The position numbers and the translations under genes are program-made. From assembly GCA_014529385.2 (NCBI GenBank), contig CM043960.1, positions 122,910,543 through 122,974,542 on the forward strand: a DNA stretch of 64,000 bases. Reading direction: 5' to 3'. The notes below the pieces were generated by a model, which ran no database searches, was not told where the DNA came from, and was given only the letters and a program-made list of their open reading frames with translations. This document shows, in pieces, positions 54,944 to 64,000 of this stretch. The DNA is from Adiantum capillus-veneris (Eukaryota > Streptophyta > Polypodiopsida > Polypodiales > Pteridaceae). Numbering within the stretch: the stretch's first letter is position 1; each line of letters starts with the position of its first letter.

Positions 54944-57900
54944 TTAAGAGATCTCTCTCTCATCCTCGCATAACTCAGCATAACTTCCTATATCTATATA
55001 GAGCTCTCCGTTTAAACACATATCCTCTGTTTCATTTTGTAGCTCCTCTGCATGCACCCCATATAGAGTAGTAGTATCTTGATGCTCGTCTGGCACCACC
55101 GCAGCGGCTTCTGATTGAGCATCTTCTCTGATCTCCTCCATTGATGTCGTTGTGATTGGCACATGGTAGCCTTCATACGTCCTTGCACTACGAGGGGCTA
55201 CCTCTATGACGTACCACCAGTTTGATGTAGACTTTGTAGGATGAAATACTACCTGCCAGAGCCACATAACTTACATGAGAGCTTTCAAGCACATAACTTG
55301 TAAAAGGGGGATGTTAACTATTTATATACTTACTTGTTCACAATGCTCGGGTAGTACGAAAGTGTCTCTTAGGTCAGTCCATTTCTTAGTAGAATCCACC
55401 TCAAGAAAACCAGACTCTCCTCTACGCACAGTAGCGTTTCGACCCTCCATGATTATCTTGAACCATTGCACGTCGAACAAGTCGACAAAAAATCCTCTGT
55501 AATCGATCCTCAAAATCTCTTGCAGCGTGCCGAAGTAAGTGAGTTCCGCCACCACGGGATCTGCATCAGAGGAACGTCGTCGACTAGACTGTTCAAATTT
55601 TGCCAAGATTCCACAATCTTGAGTAAAACGCTTTTTGTCGATTCGTTCCACCCTAAAATGTCGACCTTTACACCATGCTGCTGTGTATGACTTATACTAC
55701 AACGAAAAAAGATTATGAGTGGCCGTTCAAACGTTTATAAATAAAGTCACTTGCTAGTCGTACATTGCAAACTTACCTTGGTCGCGCAACCCCGAGAGTA
55801 CTCCCACTCTTCTTCAGTCACTTCGTCACCGCATTGTTGTGCGCTTTTCAATTGGTTGTGCAACCATCTTAAACTCATGAAGGTTGGTAGGCTCTCCAGA
55901 ACCGCTGGATAGTGCATCGGTGGTCGTCTTCCCCGTCTCCACTCGATTCGTGCCCTTTGTCGCTCTTGCTTTGCATCCTCATATTGTGAAATCCACTTTT
56001 GCATCACTGGATTGTGAAGCATGCAAAATCGGTTGATTTTAGCCTCTAGATCTTCCGTCATCTTCTTCTCAACACCGAGATTGCACATGACAATCCCAGA
56101 TATGCGCTCATCATCTATGGTTCGCCATAGCGTGTCCCGGGATTTATCAAATCCGTCTAGCCACTCTCCAATGTACACTAGGGACTCTGATACCAACCAA
56201 CCTTCTGCCATGCTACCCTCCGGACGTGCCTTTTGACGCACATATCCCTTAAGCGTTTTCATGAAACGCTCTAAGAAGAACATCCATCTGGAATGAACTG
56301 TGCCAGCTATTTCCACCTCATCAACTATGTGAATAAGAAGATGCACCTGAATGGTTAGCATTGTAGTAGGAAAATGTTTCTCAAACATGCACACAAGCTC
56401 CGCAGCATTTAGTTTGGCGAATGGTATGGAGTCTACGTCGATCTCCTTTTGTGAGATCCATTGCACCAGCTTTGCAAGTTTGTAGATTGTGTTACGGATG
56501 TCGAGAGACAAACATCCCTCAATGGCAACCGGTAAAATAAACTGTAAAGTATGTGCAGCAATGATATTAAAGTCCACATTTTATGCAATGATATTAAAGT
56601 CCACTATGAACGTACCTGACACATTTTATGCCAATCGTGTGACTTCAAACCGGTAAGCTTTCCTTCTTTAGTAAAACACGTTCGGAGCGAGTGCATTACG
56701 CCAGTGGGGGTCCGCAAAGATCGAATGGCCTCTTTTACTTTGCGTTCTTGGGCTCCTGTGAAAATCCATGGTGCTTTAGGAAGTTTTATCGATCCATCAG
56801 ACGCTGTTTGCGGCCAATATTGCTCCATACGATCCACATTTCTAAGGTCAACTCTGGCTCCCAAAGTATCTTTCTTGCCGGTCAAATGGTCCCATAGTAG
56901 ATTACCCACATTCTTGAATATGTGCATTGGATCGAGCAAGTGATTGATCACGAGTCGAGGCCAGTATGGTAACTCGTACCATAGAGATAGTCTCTTCATC
57001 CCTGGAGGCAATCCGTCATCGCACATCTCCTTCTGCTCTAACCATGCTTGTGCAGACATCCTTGGTGGCTCTCTTCCCAAAAAGCCGTCGCGTAACACAT
57101 GATTCTCCGGAAGATACGCTTGATGACCTTCGTAGATTTGCTTCTTCAGTGAGGGTGCCCTACGTGCATTCAGTCTAGGTCCACATGTGACACATGCTCT
57201 GTATCCGCTTGTTTGAAGCCCTGCATGTATACACATGATAATAGATCAACTATGGGGAAAAACAAGATTTACAGTGTCTGAGAGAGGAGTGTCAATAGAT
57301 CACCTGAGCATTCTGTTAGCCCGGGATAGTCATGCATGGTCCACATTAGAATACCTCTGATCAAAGCATTCCGTCGTCCTGTGTGTCGGCTCATATCCAC
57401 CACCTCTATGCCAATCCACAATTGTTGTAGCTCTTCCAATAGTGGACGAAGATACACATCCATATTCCCCACTTTATATCGCCCTGGCACAATCAAGCTT
57501 AGCCATAGGTGCCCCTTCTTCATAGTCAACCACGGGGGAATGTTGTAGTTGACGATGACAACGGGCCATACACTGTAAGATGTTGATCTTTGACCAAATG
57601 GATTTACGCCATCCATAGCCAGGCCTAAGCGCAAATTTCGAGCTTCCCTGGCAAAATCCGACCATGTTCCATCTATATGTTTCCAGGCTGCGCAATCTGC
57701 AGGAATTCGTAGCACACCATCCGAAGATTTATTCTCCTCATGCCATGATGCTAGGGCGGCCATGGACTTACATTCGAAGAAATGCTTGATGCGAGGAAGC
57801 AAAGGAAAATGTCGCAAAACCTTTTGTGGAATTTTTGTCCCGTGGAGATCTACTCGATATCTTTCGGAATCACATTTCGGACACTTCTCCATGTCTGTGT

Positions 57901-58672
57901 ATTCCCCTCTGAAAAGAATGCAGTCATTAGGACAAGCGTGGATAGAATTGTAATCCATCCCCAAGTTTCGCAAAATCTTTCTTGCTTCATCTCGGGAATC
58001 TCGCATCACATTGTCAGCTGGTAGAATGTGCTCTTTCAGCAATCTACACAACATAAAAATATGATACAGTCGTGTAAAAATCTATCAGATCATTATACAC
58101 CATGAGTTCTATTAAAGTAAACTAATTGTAATAGATCACCTGAAAAGCGCTGTGACGCTAGTGTCACTCCATCCAAACTTTGCCTGCATGTTGAGAAGAA
58201 CCAGGAGTGCTTTCAATCTAGACATACGTGCTCCATTATACAATGATGTATCGGCTTCACTTTTCATATCATCATAGATAAGCCTTTCTGAATCCATGAT
58301 CGTCTCGATCATTTCATCAATCTCGGGCTCAAACATTGCCTCGTTGGGAATGTGCTCTGCATGATCATCCCCCGAGCTGTCAGAGGCTACATCTTGTGGC
58401 CTCACATATGCTGCTTGACCAAAGCGCCTGCGAATACGTCTATTGGGTTGCAAGATTGCTGCTTGTTGGCCAGCGTCAGAGTCCGACGAGTTATAATTGG
58501 CAACAACTCGATCTATAATAGATGGATCGAACTCGCCAAATTCACGAACGTGCTGCAAAGAAACACGTCTTGTCCGTCGCACAGCATGCTTGCATTGATT
58601 ACAAGGACATAAGACCCTCGTTGAGAGATAGGTGTTTCGGTTGGACGGTCCCACATCCTCGTCGCTACTCAT
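54944..58672 (-). CDS. TNP2-type CACTA transposase, six exons, uninterrupted
   Basis: Exons 58672-58140, 58043-57304, 57220-56616, 56541-55777, 55696-55334, 55252-54944; introns of 74-96 bases, all GT…AG. The exon lengths add to 3315 bases, a multiple of three: 1104 residues and a stop, with no internal stop. Exon 1 holds the transposase-associated zinc motif (CPCNQC). Exon 2 starts TNP2 (CPNDCILFRGEY, KCPKCDSERY, LAMDGVNPFG), exon 3 has LLDPMHIFKNV, exon 4 the DUF4218 part (HLLIHIVDEVEIAGTVHSRW, KARPEGSMAEGWL), exon 5 the DUF4216 part (FGTLQEILRIDY), exon 6 an acidic C-terminus. The usual MHIEKN box reads MHIFKN. The protein would cut and join the CACTA ends. Confidence 0.9.
56542..56615 (-). 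other. Intron 3 of TNP2 gene with internal 27-bp duplication
   Basis: Donor CAG|GTACGT, acceptor TTTACAG|TT. CAATGATATTAAAGTCCAC occurs twice, 27 bases apart, within this 74-base intron. Confidence 0.75.
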
Positions 58673-58734
58673 AATGAGGATAAAAAACTTATAACCTAGA
58701 CAACAAATTTAATATTCTATTGGCATTCTTCGTC

Positions 58735-58782
<48 letters not shown>

Positions 58783-59040
58783 ACCTCACATTCTCTAGTC
58801 ATGTCCAATCCTCGCACACCTCGGTCTAGAGGTGCACGGAGATCAGAACCACCGGGTTATAATCTCGTCTTTATTGGTCAATACCTATATTTGTGGGTAC
58901 AAGAAATCTAGACACCCACGTCTACATGATACTGCATGTAGTGGACAAAATCCCTTTGCCTCTTCTCTAGCTGTAGCACTTCACTTCATCTTAACATCTT
59001 TTCACAGTAGATCTTTTCACTGTTCGTCTAACTCTAAACC
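58673..59040. other. 5' region of TNP2 gene with (CT)n microsatellite
   Basis: CT run at 58737-58780 (GA on the coding strand of TNP2). A short plus-strand frame (58801-58911) starts right after it but has no known match. A telo-box AAACCCTAA lies at 59036-59044. Confidence 0.5.
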
Positions 59041-59074
59041 CTAAACCGTAAGTAATTCTTGCGTGGACTCGATC

Positions 59075-59152
59075 TAACGTAAATAAGCGTAAATCTAAAT
59101 AAACGTAAATCTAACTAAAAATAAAGCTAAATCTAATTTAACGTAAGTCTAA
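59075..59152. repeat. Direct repeat left of the HMA fragment
   Basis: TAAATCTAAATAAACGTAAA…TAATTTAACGTAAGTCTA; a diverged copy lies on the other side of the HMA fragment at 59371-59454. Confidence 0.75.
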
Positions 59153-59166
59153 TGACTAGAGGTTGT

Positions 59167-59365
59167 CTAGATGGTCATTGTGTCGGGGATGTAGTGACTC
59201 TTGCCGCCCTGAAGATCCACCTTCTTCCCTATCTTCTGAAGACATTTCACCAGTACTTTTGGATCGACGGAGCCCACTATGAGTGAAGGCAGCAATACCC
59301 TATATTCCATTGAGGGCTTTCTTCACCCGCTTCATGCAGGCATCGCAGTCTATGGAGACCCGCAT
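59167..59365 (-). pseudogene. Captured heavy-metal-associated (HMA) domain fragment
   Basis: ATG 59365 reads MRVSIDCDACMKRVKKALNG, the start of a plant HMA (ATX1/HIPP-type) domain with the C-x-x-C metal site intact. A TAG follows, then a deletion and frame change; the end of the domain resumes one frame over (VGSVDPKVLVKCLQKIGKKV) and stops at 59167. Two lesions and loss of the middle strand make it non-functional. HMA proteins bind copper or other metals. It is foreign to CACTA elements and most likely a host gene piece captured by the transposon. Confidence 0.8.
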
Positions 59366-59370
59366 CTAAT

Positions 59371-59454
59371 CTAATATAACATAAATCTAAATCTAGCTTA
59401 AATAAACGTAAATCTAGTTAAAAATAAACCTAAATCTAATTTAATGTAAGTCTA
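59371..59454. repeat. Direct repeat right of the HMA fragment
   Basis: Diverged copy of 59075-59152, same orientation. Confidence 0.75.
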
Positions 59455-59935
59455 CATATAACCTAATCTTTAACGTCTTTTAAGATAGTTTCCTACGACG
59501 TTATAACTCTCTTCTTCCTGTGTGTGTGCGCGTGTGTGGATGTGTGTGCCAATAAAAAGAGATAAATGGTATAACCTTTCTATCACCCATGCCAAGTATG
59601 ATAGATTGATTATGCCATTTCTCTCTTGAATAATAGGTCTTCAGTTCAACTCCTCGTCGGCTAGATCTTTAGGTCTTTTAATTTTAATTAGTTTCCTACG
59701 ACGCTCCCTTAGTTTCTCTTTCTTTCTCTCTCAATGTGTGTGCGTTTTTTTGGATCGTATGCATGTTTTCTTTCTCTTTTCCTCTCTCAATGTGTGCGTT
59801 TTTTGTTTATGCATGTTCTCTCTCTCTTTTCCTCTCTCAATGCGTGCGTTTTTTGTTTATGCATGCTCTCTCTCTCTTTTTCTCTCTCAATGTGTGTGTG
59901 CATTCTTTGTTTATGTATGTGTGTGCGTTTTTGCA

Positions 59936-59979
<44 letters not shown>

Positions 59980-60099
59980 AACACTATATGTGTGTGTGTA
60001 TGTGTGTGTGTGTGAGAGAGAGAGCGAGGGAGAGAGAAAGAGGGGAAGGGAACATGAGAATGAGGAGAGGGAAGGAGCATACCTGGCTCTCCTTCCTCT

Positions 60100-60137
<38 letters not shown>

Positions 60138-60138
60138 G

Positions 60139-60174
<36 letters not shown>

Positions 60175-60190
60175 TTACCTGCTCTTTGCT
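59455..60190. other. Low-complexity region: TG, CT and AG microsatellites
   Basis: Repeated TTTTTTGTTTATGCATG…CTCTCTC units (59750-59930), then (CT)n at 59940-59977, (TG)n around 59990-60012 and 60103-60133, and (AG)n at 60143-60171. Reading frames here are artefacts. Confidence 0.8.
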
Positions 60191-60201
60191 TGAGGGCGCC
60201 G

Positions 60202-60230
60202 AAAAACTCAGATCTGAGATCTGAGTTTTT
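60202..60230. repeat. 29-nt perfect hairpin, right
   Basis: AAAAACTCAGATCT, one base, then its exact reverse complement: the same 14+1+14 layout as the left hairpin but unrelated sequence. Five more pairs extend it after one mismatch (GCGCC/GGCGC). Confidence 0.9.
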
Positions 60231-60262
60231 GGGCGCGCTCGGTTATTTTTTTTACCCCAGCT

Positions 60263-60310
60263 GGCGTCGCTATGAGCGTCGCTATAAGCGTCGCTGTGTG
60301 AGCGTCGCTA
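60263..60310. repeat. Right subterminal repeat array
   Basis: Four GCGTCGCT units in one orientation; far shorter than the left array. Confidence 0.9.
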
Positions 60311-60320
60311 ATGTGAAGAG

Positions 60321-60332
60321 CCTCTTGTAGTG
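60321..60332. repeat. Right terminal inverted repeat
   Basis: CCTCTTGTAGTG, exact inverse of 52710-52721. Confidence 0.95.
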
Positions 60333-60335
60333 TCC
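60333..60335. repeat. Target site duplication TCC (right)
   Basis: Matches 52707-52709. Confidence 0.85.
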
Positions 60336-60439
60336 CTCCTATACTTATTATCTAAATTAGGTAAAATTTTACTAATAGTAATTTGTTATAACAACCATTT
60401 ATGCTGAGGTAATTTTTCCACCCTTCAATAGTGATTTTG

Positions 60440-61880
60440 GACCTCATGTATTTATTTGGTAAGTAGATAAATTCATTTACTAATTTTCTTTTTCTATTTT
60501 ATACGCAAAATCGATTACTTTTATTGAAGATAAATACCAAAACTATTTATCTGAAGTTGGGGTATTTATCATGGATTCCTCAAGGTGTGTTCTACCTCTA
60601 ATATTTATATCAAAGGTTTCTAGATTAATTTCCTATATTCCCTCCTTTATTTTCCCATAAAAATAATGTAATTTTACTTGCATAATTAGATAAACTAATT
60701 ATCTGAGAGTAACATACTTATCACGGGTTTCGTAAGGTATATCTAACCTCTGATAAATAACTCAAGACATTTTGAATCAATTTGATAATTTTTCCCATTT
60801 TAATTTGTCCTAAAAACAAAATAATTTTGCTAAAGTAATTAAGTAAATTAATTATCTGATCTTGATATAATTATCACAGGTTTCCTAACATGTAATTAAC
60901 CTGTAATAAGTAACTCAAACCAATTTGAATCTATTTGCTAATTTCTCATATTTAATGTATCCTAAAACCAAAGTAATTCTACTAACGTAATTAGGTAAAT
61001 TTATTATCTGATCTTCATATAATTATCATGGGTTCCCTAACATATAATTAACCTCTGATAAATAATTATAATCATTTTGAATCTATTTGCTAATTTAACT
61101 TTTCTTTAAAACAGAGTATTTCTGCTAAAGTAATTAGATAAATTAATTATATAAGCTTGAAATAATTATCACAGATTTTCTAACATGTAATTAACTCTGA
61201 TAAATAACTCAAACCAATTTGAATCCATTTACTAATTTTTCCTATTGAATTTGTCATAAAAACAGAGTATTTCTGTTAAAATAATTAGATAAATAAATCA
61301 TCTGAGCTTGAAATAATTATCATGATTTTCCTAGCATATAATTAACCTCTCGTAAATAACTCAAATCATTTTGAATCTATTTGCTAATTTTTCCTATTTA
61401 ATTTGTCATAAAAACACAATATTTCTCTTAAGTAATTTGATAAATAAATTATCTAAACTTGACATAATTATCACAGGATTTTTAACATGTAATTAACCAT
61501 TGATAAATAACTCAAACCAATTTGAAGCCATTTACTAGTTTCCTCTATTTAATTTGTCCAAAAAACATAGTATTTTTACTAAAGTAATTAGATAAATTAA
61601 TCGTCTTATCTTGATATAATTATCACAAGTTCCCTAACATATAATTAACCACTAATAAATATCTTAAAACATTTTGAATTAATTTACTAATTTTCACTAT
61701 TTAATTTGTTTTCAAAATAGAGTATTTATTGTAAAGTAATTAGATAAATTAATAATCTCAGCTTGACATAATTATCACGGGTTCCCTAACATATAATTTA
61801 CCTTTAATAAATAACTCAAAATATTTTGAATCAATTTGATTATTTTCTCAAAAGAACAGTGTAATTCTGTCTAATTAGTT
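60440..61880. repeat. AT-rich tandem array, ~152-bp period, about nine units
   Basis: The landmark TTATC(A) within AATTATCACxGG recurs at 60566, 60718, 60871, 61023, 61166, 61317, 61468, 61620 and 61772, i.e. every 151-153 bases with one 143-base unit. Other shared words are TAACATxTAATTAACC, GATAAATAACTCAAA, TTTTGAATCxATTT and AGTAATTAGATAAAT. Units are diverged. No coding frame. Confidence 0.9.
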
Positions 61881-62363
61881 ATGAAAATTACTCAAAAAAT
61901 TATAAGATAATTTTCCTAGCTTAATGATTGTCTAATGCAGCTTTGATAATTACGTCAACTTAATCTAATCTTAAGTAATATATTTCCCATTAATTTATGG
62001 TTAATTTGGATAATTTCAGTCCTAATATGATAAGATAATTATTTAGCTTAATATTTTCAAGCTTAATAACAATAATCAACAGAGAATATTTAATTCAGAG
62101 AGGATTTATAAGTATACATATGCCTAATCTTTAATTTATTACGAAAGTAGATTAATCTAACCTTACTAATTAAGAAGAATTAGGCTAATTACCGTTTTAG
62201 TTAATCAACTAGAGCTTAATCTCTAGTGATTTCTGCGTAGCGTTCTCTAGATGAGAGAGAGTGTGTCAAGGCTCCCGGATAGATATTACACAGAGAACCT
62301 TTTCTAGATATAATTTTAGTTTCGAGATATTTCCCATAAGATCTTACTTGTCTTAAGGGGGAA
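61881..62363. other. AT-rich spacer ending in a polypurine tract
   Basis: No gene. It ends in CTTAAGGGGGAA (62352-62363), a good polypurine tract next to the LTR at 62364. Confidence 0.5.
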
Positions 62364-62677
62364 TGTAGAAATCTAATAGGTAAGACCAATTTAGGCCTTA
62401 GACTAAGATTAGTTAATAGTGAAGAGACGTTGTGACTCATCCCATGAGACACAACCGATCATGAAGAGACACACCTCTTCATCATCTATAAAAGAACAGG
62501 CCTAGTGCCACAATTGTAACACGCGATCAACACTTGATCCAAGAACTAATGAAGCAAGAAGACTACACGTATTGATAACTATGTCTATGAGCAATGTGTA
62601 TATGCTCTTAAACATGTTCTAATTGAAACATTAATTGTGATTAATTATAAGTGTGAGCATCTCTGATAATTTCCACA
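62364..62677 (+). repeat. LTR, 314 bp, TGTAGAAAT...ATTTCCACA
   Basis: Imperfect terminal inverse repeats (TGTAGAAAT / ATTTCCACA), a polypurine tract before it and TATAAAAG at 62487-62494. It is probably the 3' LTR of a plus-strand element whose 3' untranslated region includes the 152-bp array; the other LTR was not found in the window. Confidence 0.6.
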
Positions 62678-64000
62678 CCTCCCTTCACTCAGACTACCCA
62701 GCTCCTAACGGTCCTCCTTCTCCTCCTTTTGTTAAGCCAAGCTCTCTTCCTCAATCCTTGTAACATCCCCTTCAGATGGCGCCCCTCCTCTACCTAGGAA
62801 CAGTCTGCCCCTCGCCTTGGAGCTCTCAGCCCCTCTTGTCAGCACCCCTCTGTAGCTTCAGGAATCCTTGGTGAGATCGCTTGAAAATAAATCATATCCT
62901 CTAGCTTCAGGCAGATAAACTTTCCAAAAGCCAGAAAGTAATTATAGGCTGCTTTTATCCAAAAGCCCATCTTCCAATATGAACCTCTGCTCATTTATGG
63001 CAAGCAACCAATAAGGTCAGTGAGCTTGCAGCACAATCACACGCCGAGATCTCATGAGTCAGCTCTATCGCCTTCAATCAGTCCTGCATGCCCAAAACGG
63101 TCGACCATGCCAGTTGAACACTCGATGTCTATCCTTGTAGTGTATCCACCACTCATGTCCTAAAATAAACTGGTGGTTCTTCTCGTATCCCTACCTTGCC
63201 TGCTCTTGGCGGCCAACTCCTCCTCATTGTATCCCCAAGGTCCGTCCCCCAACTATGAAGCGCAACCTACAGTTTTTGGCCCTCGTAGCATGCCCCACCG
63301 ATAGCAGCTCCCTGAGATCGTGTCCTCCCTCTTCTACTCACAGCACTCTCTCTTCGACCGGTCATCCTCCTTGTTCTCTTGCTCTTCTCCTTCTGTAGAA
63401 ATTATAGAGAGGGAGAGAGAGAAGACACTTATCTTGGCGGCCAACTCCTCCTCATTGTATCCCCTAGGTCCGTCCCCCAACTATGAAGCGCACACTACAG
63501 TTTTTGGCCCTCGTAGCATGCCCCCGGGGGATTCACTATTAGTAATGGGGGGATGTCACTTGCGTGCATCAAAATTAGAGAAACCCTCCTATATACGGTA
63601 TCTTACTTGCTAGCCTACCCCCCTACATATAGACAAGATACGGACGTTCTCGCAATGAGCCAACCTCCCTCATACGAATTTCGTACGGAATGTAATGACC
63701 CACTATTTTATGTATACTAGTAACATAACAATTTTTAGAAGCACATTCTTTTGCAAAAATACATGTTGAACTGCAAATGAATAGAAGTGTACATTGTAGT
63801 GTGTTTTCATTTGCAATAGATGTTAAGAGAACAAACCATGAAAAGAAACAAATATAATGAATACAAAATTAAAATAAACCAATCGTTTCAATGTAATTTG
63901 TCAAAACAAAAATTGCATTTACCTTGTAAACTGATACAAATCTCAATCTCGAAACATATGATACTAACCACCTACTTAATAGGCTTCCCACATGGGATTT
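62678..64000. other. C-rich then AT-rich unassigned stretch
   Basis: Pro-rich frames (CCTCCTTCTCCTCC) near 62700 are too short to call. The rest is unassigned except the direct repeat given separately. Confidence 0.35.
63205..63524. repeat. 92-bp direct repeat, 228 bp apart
   Basis: CTTGGCGGCCAACTCCTCCT…CTCGTAGCATGCCCC occurs at 63205-63296 and 63433-63524 with very few differences. Confidence 0.85.

Larger units (their letters stand above)
52710..60332 (-). mobile_element. Complete CACTA (En/Spm) transposon, 7.6 kb
   Basis: Both ends are the 12-bp inverted repeat CACTACAAGAGG, with TCC duplicated outside. Subterminal arrays of a GCGTCGCTATA motif lie at both ends. Inside, on the minus strand, are an uninterrupted TNP2-type gene and a TNPA-type gene with one stop codon, plus a captured HMA-domain fragment. 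It sits next to or within an AT-rich tandem-repeat region. Confidence 0.95.

Noticed and set aside
59036-59050. Telomeric repeat or ancient chromosome end
   Set aside because: Fewer than two CCCTAAA units; only a telo-box.
59734-60224. Three overlapping frames of about 90-160 codons
   Set aside because: Produced by TG, CT and AG simple repeats; all three frames are open because of low complexity.
1-64000. CRISPR arrays, bacterial operons, organellar or rRNA genes
   Set aside because: No spaced direct repeats of the CRISPR type, no ribosome-binding sites, and no recognisable organellar or rRNA sequence; the window is nuclear plant DNA.

Overview
The window looks like a repeat-dense nuclear segment of a land-plant genome. 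The evidence is a CACTA (En/Spm) transposon with TNP2 and TNPA-type genes, several Ty3/gypsy LTR retrotransposons (one with a chromodomain, one with two RNase H domains), hAT, LINE and SINE-like pieces, short GT-AG introns and telo-box motifs. I cannot name the species. No ordinary host gene is clearly complete here. Most coding capacity is transposon-derived and decayed by frameshifts, stops and lost catalytic residues.

Layout. 1-6.4 kb: the 3' end of an LTR element (LTR 654-941), a minus-strand gag remnant, a 271-bp tandem duplication carrying a SINE-like pol III promoter, then CT/TCTA microsatellites interleaved with LINE 3' ends. 6.4-14.1 kb: chromovirus-type gypsy element 'C', with its 3' LTR truncated. 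14.1-17.1 kb: 5' half of gypsy element 'D' on the minus strand. 17.1-22.5 kb: a SWIM zinc-finger ORF, hAT transposase remnants and an unidentified spliced gene with fresh tandem duplications, all on the minus strand. 22.5-33.3 kb: Tat-like gypsy element 'B' with 2.2-2.7 kb LTRs and a 72-aa leader ORF. 33.3-34.5 kb: a small lysine-rich ORF with a promoter, then inverted-repeat-rich DNA. 34.5-46.2 kb: gypsy element 'A' (same family as D), with a 4-kb accessory region and an inserted 286-bp TIR element. 46.2-48.2 kb: a histone H3-like ORF with a C-terminal extension, and an integrase fragment. 48.2-51.1 kb: gypsy element 'G', a minus-strand deletion derivative that carries the same 72-aa leader ORF as B. 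52.7-60.3 kb: a complete CACTA transposon with 3-bp target duplication, an apparently intact six-exon TNP2 gene, a TNPA-like gene with one stop codon, and a captured heavy-metal-associated-domain fragment. 60.4-62.7 kb: a ~152-bp tandem array followed by a polypurine tract and an LTR. The last 1.3 kb is C-rich and unassigned.

The most interesting items are the ungapped 72-aa leader ORF shared by two otherwise dissimilar retroelements on opposite strands, the H3-like histone ORF, and the CACTA element, whose ends share matched 29-nt hairpins and which holds a captured HMA fragment. Coordinates of splice sites, LTR ends and TIRs were read by eye.
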